From assembly GCA_964409165.1 (NCBI GenBank), contig CAYPCH010000031.1, positions 1-31,769 on the forward strand: DNA of 31,769 bases, in the 5' to 3' direction. The position numbers and the translations under genes were made by a program. The stretch comes from CAYPCH01 sp964409165 (GTDB taxonomy: Bacteria; Bacillota; Clostridia; Acetivibrionales; Acetivibrionaceae). The notes beneath the pieces were generated by a model, which saw nothing but the letters and a program-made list of their open reading frames with translations, was not told the DNA's origin and ran no database searches. Of the stretch, positions 25,284-31,769 are shown one piece after another (the first letter of the stretch is position 1; each line of letters begins with the position of its first letter).

Positions 25284-26068
25284 ACCCTTACCGCTCTTAA
25301 TTCATTTATTTTATCACGAATGGATTGTGCCCTCATAAATGTCTCGCCAATTAAAACAGCATCCACTCCAAGACCCTTCAAAAATTTTATATCATTACTG
25401 TCTTTTATGCCGCTCTCACTCACAACCAACCTGTCATCTGGTATATGGTTCATCAGTTCTTCTGTCGTTTTAAGATTGACATTAAAATTTTTTAAATCCC
25501 TGTTGTTTATCCCTATTATTGTTGCCCCTAATTCCAATGCCCTTTCCACTTCCCTCCTGTCATGCACTTCCACAAGACATTGCATACCAAGAATGCCAGC
25601 CACAATCTGAAACTTTTTTAATTCTTCATCAGAAAGAAGCGATACAATAAGGAGTATTGCGTCAGCACCAAGATACCTGGACTGGTAAACCTGCCATATG
25701 TTTATAATGAAGTCTTTTCTCAACACAGGAAGCTCAAATGACTGCCTTATTTTAATGAGATAGCGGTCATCTCCCGAAAAAAAGTTTCTCTCGGTAAGTA
25801 CTGATATTGCCTGTACATTAGATTCGCTGTACTCTTTTGCAATCTTTAATGGGTCAAAGTCTTCTCTGATAATCCCCTTCGAGGGAGAAGCTTTCTTGAC
25901 CTCTGCTATTATGGATATATCTTCATTGTTTTTTAAAGCATTATAAAAATCTTGCGTTTTTTGCAGTCCCGGGCTTTTGAGTTTTTGTTTCCAGCCTTCT
26001 ATTGAAATTCTGCTCATTTCATACTCAAGCTGTTTCTTCTTTGATTCTACAATTTTATCAAGTATCAT
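25280..26068 (-). CDS. trpC: Indole-3-glycerol phosphate synthase
   Basis: Closes the ring of the trpF product with loss of CO2 and water to give indole-3-glycerol phosphate. The (beta/alpha)8 barrel is complete. Family motifs, with residues counted from the chosen start, are I-A-E-V-K-K-A-S-P-S-K-G (K58), L-R-K-D-F-I (catalytic Lys 118), L-V-E-V-H (Glu 167), I-N-N-R-D-L, V-S-E-S-G-I and V-L-I-G-E. The start is placed at ATG 26068, giving 262 aa, and not at the ATG 9 nt upstream (26077). The GGAGG sequence abuts the upstream ATG with no spacing but lies 9 nt from the downstream one, and the family usually begins M-I-L-D-K-I. The gap from trpD is 64 nt. Confidence 0.96.
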   Translation of the reverse strand: MILDKIVESKKKQLEYEMSRISIEGWKQKLKSPGLQKTQDFYNALKNNEDISIIAEVKKASPSKGIIREDFDPLKIAKEYSESNVQAISVLTERNFFSGDDRYLIKIRQSFELPVLRKDFIINIWQVYQSRYLGADAILLIVSLLSDEELKKFQIVAGILGMQCLVEVHDRREVERALELGATIIGINNRDLKNFNVNLKTTEELMNHIPDDRLVVSESGIKDSNDIKFLKGLGVDAVLIGETFMRAQSIRDKINELRAVRV

Positions 26069-26132
26069 AATTAACATCCTCCAGCAAAATAAAAATCAGT
26101 TTGCACAATTTTATTAAATCCTCTAGGTATTT

Positions 26133-27152
26133 TCAGTTTAAAAATGCGTTGGATAACGCCTTAATGTCGTTCAATTTACTTAACGCCTTGCCTGAATCAA
26201 TTATTTCCTCAGCCATTTCAACACCTTCTTCAATGCTTGATGTCTTCTTCCCTACATAAAGTGCCGCTGCAGAGTTTAAAACAACAACATCCCTTTTAGC
26301 TCCTTTTGCACCGTTGAAAATGGAATAAATTATTCCTGCGTTGACCTTGGCATCTCCTCCAACCAATTCATCCTTTGATGCCAGTTTAAGATTATATTTT
26401 TCGGGGTTCAATTCATAATTAATAACTTTTCCTTCCTTAACTTCCGACACTTGGGTTGAGGATGATACTGTAATCTCATCAATACCGTCCATTCCATGTA
26501 TAACCATTGCCCTTTCCAACCCAAGATTTAGTAAAACATTCGCCATAGGATCTGTAAGTTTTGAATTAAAAACTCCTAAAATCTGACCTTTTGCGTTTGC
26601 AGGATTGGTAAGTGGCCCTAATATATTGAATATAGTCCTTATCCCAAGTTCCTTTCTAGGTCCGGCTACATAACTCATAGATTTGTGAAAAATCGGAGCA
26701 AACATAAATCCTATCCCGACCTTCTCAATACACTCCTGAACCTGACTAGGAGTAATATTTATTTTTATTCCCAGCTCCTCTAAAACATCAGCACTTCCAC
26801 TTTTACTGGATATCGACCTGTTTCCGTGTTTTGCAACATAAACACCACCGGCTGCTGCCACAAAAGCTGCTGCAGTGGATATATTGAAGGTATTTGAACC
26901 ATCACCGCCCGTTCCACATGTATCAATGTAGTATTCAACATTCGGACATATTTTATCTGCTTTTTCTCTCATTACTTTAGCACATCCCGTTATTTCTTCT
27001 ATGCTTTCACCTTTAATCCTGAGAGCTGTTATAAAGCTTCCTATCTGAGCCTGTGTTGCATTTCCTTCCATTATGCAGTTTAATGCATCTATTATTTCCT
27101 GTTCACATAAGTTTTGTCTTTCTATCAGCTTCTTAATCGCACCTTTTAACAT
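26133..27152 (-). CDS. trpD: Anthranilate phosphoribosyltransferase
   Basis: Transfers the phosphoribosyl group of PRPP to anthranilate, the first step unique to this gene set. At 339 aa it is full length. It has the N-terminal helical domain, the PRPP-binding D-T-C-G-T-G-G-D-G-S-N-T-F-N at 77-90, K-H-G-N-R-S-I-S-S-K-S-G at 108-119, and R-K-E-L-G-I-R-T-I-F-N-I-L-G-P-L-T-N-P at 166-184. It is the stand-alone type, not fused to a trpG glutaminase. It is first in the trpDCF unit. Its ribosome binding site GAGGAG (27167-27162) lies inside a run of GAG triplets, and about 320 nt of leader with an attenuator precede it, so expression is probably controlled at both transcription and translation. Confidence 0.97.
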   Translation of the reverse strand: MLKGAIKKLIERQNLCEQEIIDALNCIMEGNATQAQIGSFITALRIKGESIEEITGCAKVMREKADKICPNVEYYIDTCGTGGDGSNTFNISTAAAFVAAAGGVYVAKHGNRSISSKSGSADVLEELGIKINITPSQVQECIEKVGIGFMFAPIFHKSMSYVAGPRKELGIRTIFNILGPLTNPANAKGQILGVFNSKLTDPMANVLLNLGLERAMVIHGMDGIDEITVSSSTQVSEVKEGKVINYELNPEKYNLKLASKDELVGGDAKVNAGIIYSIFNGAKGAKRDVVVLNSAAALYVGKKTSSIEEGVEMAEEIIDSGKALSKLNDIKALSNAFLN

Positions 27153-27158
27153 TTCAAT

Positions 27159-27216
27159 CTACTCCTCTCATCTCTTCTCTTCCATAATTTGCACGCACTC
27201 TAAGCTCAACATTCTC
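27159..27216 (-). promoter_or_regulatory. Cluster of (G/U)AG triplets overlapping the trpD Shine-Dalgarno
   Basis: Four GAG triplets with 2-nt spacers occupy 27179-27162, followed directly by UAG at 27161-27159, and they include the GAGGAG ribosome binding site. Three more triplets (GAG, GAG, UAGAG) lie at 27216-27198. The core GAAGAGAAGAGATGAG (27182-27167) matches the leader site at 27426-27411 in 15 of 16 bases. A protein bound here would block ribosome access to trpD. Confidence 0.55.
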
Positions 27217-27279
27217 TGTTTTTTCTTGTATTACCACTAAAATCAGATTGCAATATGCTTATTGTCCAATATATACTTT

Positions 27280-27300
27280 TTAAAAAGTTGGATAAAACAT
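27280..27300 (-). other. Possible six-codon leader ORF (MFYPTF)
   Basis: ATG at 27300 is preceded by AAAAAGGAGG ending 10 nt upstream and reads Met-Phe-Tyr-Pro-Thr-Phe-stop. It lies between the attenuator terminator and trpD. It contains no Trp codon but three of its six residues are aromatic (two Phe, one Tyr). It may be a translated regulatory mini-ORF or a chance ATG beside a purine-rich arm of a hairpin. Confidence 0.35.
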
Positions 27301-27310
27301 TATATTGACG

Positions 27311-27331
27311 CCTCCTTTTTCTAAAAGGAAG
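27311..27331 (-). promoter_or_regulatory. Hairpin sequestering a strong Shine-Dalgarno in the trpD leader
   Basis: CUUCCUUUU and AAAAGGAGG form a 9-bp stem (one G-U pair) around an AGA loop, burying the GGAGG that precedes the mini-ORF. It is not followed by a U-tract, so it is not a terminator. It begins 20 nt after the U-tract of the upstream terminator. Confidence 0.5.
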
Positions 27332-27350
27332 ACATGAGATAAGACTAAAC

Positions 27351-27379
27351 TAAAAAAGCCAGGTTGGAGATACCCGGCT
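27351..27379 (-). terminator. Intrinsic terminator in the trpDCF leader (attenuator candidate)
   Basis: On the minus strand AGCCGGGT and ACCTGGCT form an 8-bp stem with a 7-nt loop, continuous in RNA because the one DNA mismatch becomes G-U, and TTTTTT follows. It lies about 100 nt downstream of the promoter at 27485-27514 and 200 nt upstream of trpD, so it must be read through for trpDCF expression. Leader bases 27414-27406 (CGAGGCAGG) can pair with its 3' arm CCTGGCTTT, seven of eight positions, giving a plausible antiterminator. Confidence 0.8.
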
Positions 27380-27410
27380 GTTTGGACTTATTAAAATAAA
27401 TATATCCTGC

Positions 27411-27476
27411 CTCGTCTCTTCTCTTCTCTTCTAATCATTAAACTCTAAACTCTAAACTCTAAACTAATCTCATCTA
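27411..27476 (-). promoter_or_regulatory. Eleven (G/U)AG triplets in the trpDCF leader: candidate TRAP-binding site
   Basis: From the 5' end, starting about 3 nt after the predicted transcription start, the triplets are UAG, GAG, UAG, three UAGAG units, UAG, and four GAG. That gives eleven when each UAGAG counts once. Most spacers are 2 nt; those among the UAGAG units are longer (4 nt), and one of about 11 nt separates triplets 6 and 7. TRAP (MtrB) of Bacillus is a ring of eleven subunits, each binding one (G/U)AG triplet when loaded with tryptophan. The last triplet overlaps the candidate antiterminator strand, so binding would favour the terminator just downstream. Whether this genome encodes TRAP cannot be seen here. 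Confidence 0.6.
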
Positions 27477-27484
27477 TTATGCCA

Positions 27485-27514
27485 ATTATAGCATGGTATA
27501 AACATTGAAAGCAA
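27485..27514 (-). promoter_or_regulatory. Promoter of the trpDCF unit
   Basis: On the minus strand the sequence TGCTATAAT provides an extended -10 (TATAAT at 27490-27485), with TTGCTT 18 nt upstream (27514-27509). Transcription would start near 27478. It lies after the stop of the TPR-S41 gene, so trpDCF has its own promoter. Confidence 0.75.
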
Positions 27515-27566
27515 GCACTTTTTTAACTTAATTTAAAATTTAAAAATTGCACAAAGTGTCTGGATT

Positions 27567-29813
27567 TTAATTCCTTTTTGTTCTATTTATAGCATCTATA
27601 TAACTCTGATCCGAATTTCCACTAACATAAATGTCCGGACGAATCTTCCCTCCTGAAACGTTTTCTTCCTTAACATTCCAGTAAAAGCTCACCAGATATA
27701 TCATGTATTTCTTCGCCTTGTTTTCATAAACAATCTGTCCGACACCTTTGCCTAAAGTCGGTCTGCCTACTATATAAACATTATCCAAGTATTTCTTCAG
27801 TCCTAATGCTAAAACTTCTGAACTGCTTGCCGAGTTTTCATTCACCATAATAAATATATTTTTAAATTTCACCTGGTTTCTGTCGGAAATATAATCCTCA
27901 ATATATCCATCCCTGTATATCAGATAACTGGTTGTGCATTCAGGCAGCAGTAAGTCAAGCATTTCATTGGACTCTGCAAGCAGACCTCCCGGATTGTCTC
28001 TTAAATCTATAATAAGATTTGTTTCCTCCGGGTTTTCAATATCTTCTACTATCTCCCTGAATTTATATCCTGTAGAAGATGTAAACATATTGAATTGCAA
28101 AAATACAGTATTCTTATCAATGTGTTTTTCAACAATAGTATTATTAAGATCAAAGCTTACCATTTCATCGTATAAATCTCCGTCAATTACGTATGTGAAC
28201 AAATCATTTTTGTTCCTTATAGACTCAACAAAGCTCTTAATTTCATCAACTGTTACTTCCTTATTACTTAAAAATCTATTGGATATAGTATCAAAATTCT
28301 TTATCTTATCCAGATACAGATAGTTATATTTGATAAAATTGGCTACCCTCTCGGACTCAGGCAAATCAACATCCTCAAGAAAAGATTTGAGGGTTTTTGC
28401 ATTTTCACTTTCGGCATATATCTCAAGAACCTTTTCATTATACTGCGCTGACTTAGAATAATCCTGTGCATGATAATGTTCCCAAGCAAGAGAACTTAGA
28501 ATCTCTACATTTTCAGGTTCAATCTCCAATATTTTATTATATTGTTCTATTGACTTATCACTTTTTCCCTGATAGGAATAGCAGTCTGCAACATACCATG
28601 GAAAAACATAAGAATGCGGGAACAATTCTGATGCATTATTTGAAAACTCCAGACATTTCGTGTAGTTTTTTAAATAATAGAACAAAACATAAGACATATT
28701 AAGATACCCCTCTATTGAATTAGGTTCAGCTTCAATCGCCTTATCAAAAAAATTGGTAGCATCTTTATATTTGTTAATGTAAAGATTTATAAAACCTAAA
28801 GTGTTATAGGCAAACGCACTAGAACTACTAATCTCTAAAGCTTTATTGCAAAATTCTTCTGCCTTATCATATTGCTCTTGTTCAATAAACAATTTTGACT
28901 TGCTAACATATGCATCCGGGTTATTCTCATCAAGCTCTATACTTTTGTCAATAAGTCTCTCAGCATTTTCATATTCTTGCATATAGCAATTGGCAAGCCC
29001 CTTTAGCATATATGCCCGCGAGGAATTTATGTCAAGGGACAATGCATTGTCTGCAAATCTTATAGCCTCTTCATATTCTTCCAACTCATACAAAGTCTCT
29101 GCTTTTTTTATATAAATATTGAACAGTATATCCTTGTTAAAATCAGCACCTAATGCTTTATTAAAACAATCAAGAGCACTTTTATATTCTTGCATATCTA
29201 AATAAACGACGCCCTTGTTATAATATGCAGTATCATTATAAGGGCTTATTTCTATAGCTTTATCGTATTGCTCCAAGGCTTCCTTCCATTTTCCAAGAGA
29301 ATAAAAAGCAAATGCTTTATTGTTGTATGCCATATCCAAGTCTGGGAAAAACTCTAATGCCTTATCACAGCATTTTATGGCTTCTTCAAAATTGCCAGCA
29401 ACATTCAGTGCATAAGCCTTGTTACTGTAATAACTCCCATTTTCAGAATCCAATGATATGGCTTTATCGTAGCTCTTTATGGCATTTTCAGGGTCACCCA
29501 AATCAACCATCAAACTTCCTTCGATATCATATAAGGAAGCGTCACTGCCATCTAACTCCATCGCATTGAAGCATTCAGTCAAGGCATCCCTGTCCTTGTT
29601 GAGTTTATTGAGCACTTTTGCCTTTCCGATATATCCTTTTTTTGAATCTGGATTCTTTTTAATTGCAGCTTCATAATGTTCTAATGCCTTCTCATAGTTG
29701 TTGCTTAAAAAAAACTCTTCTCCTTTTCTGATATGATTGTCAAAAGGACTTGAACATTGGCATAAAAACAATGGAAAAACCATCAACGATAATATTAAAA
29801 CAAGCTTTTTCAT
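27567..29813 (-). CDS. Lipoprotein with 13 TPR repeats fused to an S41-family (Ctp-type) protease domain
   Basis: 748 aa. The N-terminus is a lipoprotein-like signal peptide (M-K-K, hydrophobic 4-17) ending in L-C-Q-C-S-S, with Cys20 the likely lipidated residue; Cys18 is possible and the lipobox is not canonical. About 13 tandem TPRs of 34 residues span 26-475. A C-terminal S41 domain follows, with L-I-I-D-L-R-D-N-P-G-G at about 599-609, S-A-S-S-S-E around the probable nucleophile Ser663, and G-R-P-T-L-G-K-G holding the probable general base Lys689. The Ser/Lys dyad is intact, so activity is expected. No PDZ domain was recognised between the TPRs and the protease, unlike classical CtpA, so the TPRs may select substrates. 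It should face outside the membrane. GAGG lies 6 nt before the ATG. The preceding RDD gene ends 70 nt upstream, suggesting one unit. Substrate unknown. Confidence 0.85.
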   Translation of the reverse strand: MKKLVLILSLMVFPLFLCQCSSPFDNHIRKGEEFFLSNNYEKALEHYEAAIKKNPDSKKGYIGKAKVLNKLNKDRDALTECFNAMELDGSDASLYDIEGSLMVDLGDPENAIKSYDKAISLDSENGSYYSNKAYALNVAGNFEEAIKCCDKALEFFPDLDMAYNNKAFAFYSLGKWKEALEQYDKAIEISPYNDTAYYNKGVVYLDMQEYKSALDCFNKALGADFNKDILFNIYIKKAETLYELEEYEEAIRFADNALSLDINSSRAYMLKGLANCYMQEYENAERLIDKSIELDENNPDAYVSKSKLFIEQEQYDKAEEFCNKALEISSSSAFAYNTLGFINLYINKYKDATNFFDKAIEAEPNSIEGYLNMSYVLFYYLKNYTKCLEFSNNASELFPHSYVFPWYVADCYSYQGKSDKSIEQYNKILEIEPENVEILSSLAWEHYHAQDYSKSAQYNEKVLEIYAESENAKTLKSFLEDVDLPESERVANFIKYNYLYLDKIKNFDTISNRFLSNKEVTVDEIKSFVESIRNKNDLFTYVIDGDLYDEMVSFDLNNTIVEKHIDKNTVFLQFNMFTSSTGYKFREIVEDIENPEETNLIIDLRDNPGGLLAESNEMLDLLLPECTTSYLIYRDGYIEDYISDRNQVKFKNIFIMVNENSASSSEVLALGLKKYLDNVYIVGRPTLGKGVGQIVYENKAKKYMIYLVSFYWNVKEENVSGGKIRPDIYVSGNSDQSYIDAINRTKRN

Positions 29814-29883
29814 TCATGACCTCATCTTTCAGCTATTAAATTGATTTATATTCACCATGCCATGGCTTCAGTTCAACATTGCT

Positions 29884-31089
29884 CTAATCTATAATGTTGC
29901 CTTTTTGATTAGGATACTTCTGAGCAAACTGGCTATTCTTTTCATTGATCATCCTAAAGCTTCTGGCTATACTGTTAATCGTATCTATGTTTTCATTAAA
30001 CACTTTTTGTGATGTCCAGCCACATACTTGGTAAAAATCGTCCTTTGTTTCTATAATAGTAAATGAGTAACTCACTTTATAAAAACCTTCAATTCCCGAA
30101 AACTCAAATTGAACTGCAGGATGCCCCGATATAATAAGATTTTTAAACTCAGTACCTTTTCCATTCTTCATATTTAAACTCAAGTCTTCAAACTTACTCT
30201 CACAACATTCTAAAAGAGAAAGGCTGTCTATATATTCTTCCTTCTCTATCCTCGCAACAGCAATACCTATATTGGTGTTTTCTGAGTTTATTTCATAATC
30301 CTCCTCAGGCTCATTAATAAAATCGTAAGGAAGTGTAATTTCCATTGTTTTGCTTTTTCCTTTTACAGTTTTACCTTTAAAATCACTTTCCGTGCTGTTA
30401 TAGCTTGAATAAATAATACCTGAAAATACTGTAACCCCCAATAGCAAAAGCAGTGCACCTGTAACCAGAAGTGAATTTCTTTTGCTCTTGTACAAAGCAT
30501 GCTGCAAAGCTTCCGAATTGGTGTATTTCTCTCTCTCAATATCAAAAAATGTATTCGCACCCGAACTGAACTGAGGAGTAGCCACTCCAAGCTGCTGTAA
30601 ATTTTCGTATGTTTCTTTATTGCTATTATATAAATACTCATTCTTTTCATAAAAAAACTTTTTTAAATCTTTTAAAGATATAACATATGTACCGGCAGCC
30701 ATATCACCAATCCTTTGTTTACGGGAAGAATTTGAAGAAACGATTACAGCAATAAATCCTCCCATAACTATTGGATTTACTTCTACTATTCTTAACAAAG
30801 TACGAATCAACGATTTCAAAAGCCCCGGCGCAAAACCATCATTATTGACAGCCTTTATCCTTAGAATAAACTTTCCTAATGTATATCCCGTCAGCCCCTC
30901 AAGTATAAAATAGTATAGAGAAGAAACCACTAATGCAATAATAAATTTTTTATCATAAAAACCTTGAAACGTACTGAGATAATCTATCAGTTTAGCCAAA
31001 AAAACAAAATCTATTATGGTTGCAACAATTCTTTTTATAATCACTGAAGAATTAGAACCAAAATTTATATCATCAATATGAAAATTCAT
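29884..31089 (-). CDS. RDD-family membrane protein with an extracytoplasmic C-terminal domain
   Basis: 401 aa from the chosen start. An RDD domain with three membrane segments (about 17-35, 48-66, 105-120) shows the family motifs R-I-V-A-T-I-I-D, G-Y-T-L-G-K-F-I-L-R-I-K-A-V (69-82) and Q-R-I-G-D-M-A-A-G-T-Y-V-I (125-137). A charged linker, a fourth segment (206-226) and a soluble domain of about 160 residues follow. The soluble part (M-E-I-T-L-P-Y-D-F to N-S-I-A-R-S-F-R) resembles the PsbP/DUF1795-like type, which I judge only by its pattern. The start at 31089 is preferred over an ATG at 31146. The latter has no ribosome binding site and lies at a TATAAT, whereas GGTGAT precedes 31089. RDD proteins are membrane proteins of mostly unknown, sometimes transport-linked, function. 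It probably shares a transcript with the TPR-S41 gene. Confidence 0.75.
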   Translation of the reverse strand: MNFHIDDINFGSNSSVIIKRIVATIIDFVFLAKLIDYLSTFQGFYDKKFIIALVVSSLYYFILEGLTGYTLGKFILRIKAVNNDGFAPGLLKSLIRTLLRIVEVNPIVMGGFIAVIVSSNSSRKQRIGDMAAGTYVISLKDLKKFFYEKNEYLYNSNKETYENLQQLGVATPQFSSGANTFFDIEREKYTNSEALQHALYKSKRNSLLVTGALLLLLGVTVFSGIIYSSYNSTESDFKGKTVKGKSKTMEITLPYDFINEPEEDYEINSENTNIGIAVARIEKEEYIDSLSLLECCESKFEDLSLNMKNGKGTEFKNLIISGHPAVQFEFSGIEGFYKVSYSFTIIETKDDFYQVCGWTSQKVFNENIDTINSIARSFRMINEKNSQFAQKYPNQKGNIID

Positions 31090-31144
31090 CTTATCACCAA
31101 CCACTAAAAATGAAACAACAATGAAGCTGTTTATATACAAAATC

Positions 31145-31155
31145 ATTATATTATA
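31145..31155 (-). promoter_or_regulatory. Possible -10 region for the RDD gene
   Basis: The minus strand reads TATAATATAAT, two overlapping perfect -10 hexamers, about 55-65 nt upstream of the chosen ATG. No good -35 was found at 16-18 nt. It argues that the upstream ATG at 31146 is at or before the transcript start. Confidence 0.35.
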
Positions 31156-31554
31156 ACAAACATCATTCTGTGTAATATTAAGTACATTTTACCACTATAA
31201 TGCTTTAATGGCAACCTGCTATTTGCAAAAAACACATATTCAAAACAATAACTTACAGCAATTAACTTCATAAGTATTATAAATCCAGCAACAAAACGCA
31301 GATTTTATACTCTAAGGAATGAAATACTTATAAAACCTGTGTTTTTTATACTCTAAGCCAATACTGTTATTTTGGCTTATCACGATTCTTAAATCTTCTA
31401 CCGTAAAACTTGATTATTCTAAACACCATAGTGTATAACATATAAAATTGATAATTTCTTTTCAGCATTTACAATAGTAAATAATTAAATAGACGATTGA
31501 TAGTACATGAAATTAAACCCGCCTTTTAGACCGAAAAAAAACAGCGTATAAGCC
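31156..31554. other. Gene-free stretch between rnpB and the RDD gene, with short repeats
   Basis: No gene was seen. TTTTATACTCTAAG occurs twice (31303-31316, 31344-31357), each preceded by a similar ATAAA-CC segment, so the 31275-31357 stretch looks like a decayed tandem duplication. The inverted repeat TAAGCCAA/TTGGCTTA (31354-31379) overlaps the second copy and has a 10-nt loop without a U-tract. Function unknown. Confidence 0.45.
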
Positions 31555-31581
31555 AAAAACACCCGCTATATAAGCGAGTGT
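31555..31581 (-). terminator. Intrinsic terminator downstream of rnpB
   Basis: On the minus strand ACACTCGCT pairs with AGCGGGTGT over nine positions (one U-G pair) around a 5-nt loop, followed by TTTTT and, a little further on, a run of eight T. It lies about 20 nt after the RNase P RNA 3' end. Confidence 0.85.
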
Positions 31582-31599
31582 TCTTGATAATTATATTGA

Positions 31600-31769
31600 G
31601 TAAGTCTATAAGCCGGGTTCTGTATTTGATAGTCATCTATCTAGGCCATACATTTCTGAACAGCTCAAGCCACCTACCCGGGACTGGCGGGCAACCATAA
31701 TGTCCCTCTTTGCGGTGTTGCTCCAGGTGGGGTTTACATAGCCGGCAAGTCGCCATGCCGCTGGTGAGC
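31600..31769 (-). ncRNA. rnpB: RNase P RNA, 3' part (gene continues beyond the right edge)
   Basis: This is the catalytic RNA of ribonuclease P, which trims the 5' leader of tRNA precursors. Conserved elements on the minus strand include GTAAACCCCACCTGGAGCAA, then GGGTAGGTGGCTTGAGC, CCTAGATAGATGACTATC and the universal ACAGAACCCGGCTTATAGAC at the 3' end. The order and wording match the 3' half of bacterial type A RNase P RNA. The type is judged from these blocks only because the 5' half is outside. The exact 3' end is uncertain by a few bases. Confidence 0.95.

Noticed and set aside
25320..25610. Plus-strand open frame opposite trpC
   Set aside because: Antisense shadow of a highly conserved enzyme gene; no features of its own.
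26069..26077. Upstream ATG of trpC as the start
   Set aside because: GGAGG abuts this ATG directly; the ATG 9 nt downstream has proper spacing and matches the usual family N-terminus.
27153..27566. T-box riboswitch for trpDCF
   Set aside because: The conserved T-box sequence that pairs with uncharged tRNA, and the specifier-loop architecture, are not present. The triplet array explains the leader better.
27540..27566. Terminator right after the TPR-S41 stop (ACACTTTGTG followed by AATTTTT)
   Set aside because: The stem is only about 3 bp with a mismatch beyond it; too weak to call.

Overview
The window looks like a low-GC, Gram-positive, SLH-bearing member of the Clostridia. A relative of the cellulolytic Acetivibrio / Ruminiclostridium group is my best guess. 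The basis is AT-rich intergenic DNA, GGAGG-type ribosome binding sites, three S-layer homology (SLH) domains on a giant secreted protein, a choice-of-anchor A surface protein, and an RNase P RNA resembling type A. The species assignment is inference. No dockerin or cohesin was seen. Every gene I can support lies on the minus strand, so the window is read from its right end to its left.

Right end to left: (1) The 3' part of the RNase P RNA gene (rnpB) runs off the right edge and is followed by an intrinsic terminator. (2) After about 400 bp of gene-free, repeat-bearing DNA comes a probable two-gene unit: an RDD-family membrane protein with an extracytoplasmic C-terminal domain, then a lipoprotein with 13 TPR repeats fused to an S41 (Ctp-type) protease domain. 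(3) A compact trpD-trpC-trpF unit has its own extended -10 promoter and a striking leader. The leader holds exactly eleven evenly read (G/U)AG triplets, then an intrinsic terminator, a Shine-Dalgarno-sequestering hairpin with a six-codon mini-ORF, and a second cluster of GAG triplets over the trpD ribosome binding site. This is the layout expected for TRAP-type control. trpE, trpG, trpB and trpA are not in the window. (4) A 131-bp palindromic element with a 9-bp target duplication, typical of a MITE, sits just upstream of the next gene.

(5) One open frame of 7605 codons occupies 72% of the window. It encodes a secreted, SLH-anchored, almost all-beta surface protein. In order it has a signal peptide, a Pro/Glu linker, about 1,300 residues of unassigned beta modules, seven FN3 domains mixed with Ig-like modules, and two homologous blocks of about 1,850 and 1,540 residues, each PKD - four CARDB - Ig/MG2-like - NEW3-like - CnaB-like - late beta modules. 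These are followed by an unexpected helical segment of about 380 residues, further beta modules, a nine-unit 5-residue linker repeat, and three SLH domains. (6) At the left edge is the start of a choice-of-anchor A secreted protein, whose C-terminus is outside the window. It has a GTG start and a long, apparently structured 5' UTR.

The strongest candidate for something undescribed is the trpDCF leader. The internal block duplication and helical insert of the giant protein come next, then the MITE and the structured leader of the choice-of-anchor gene.
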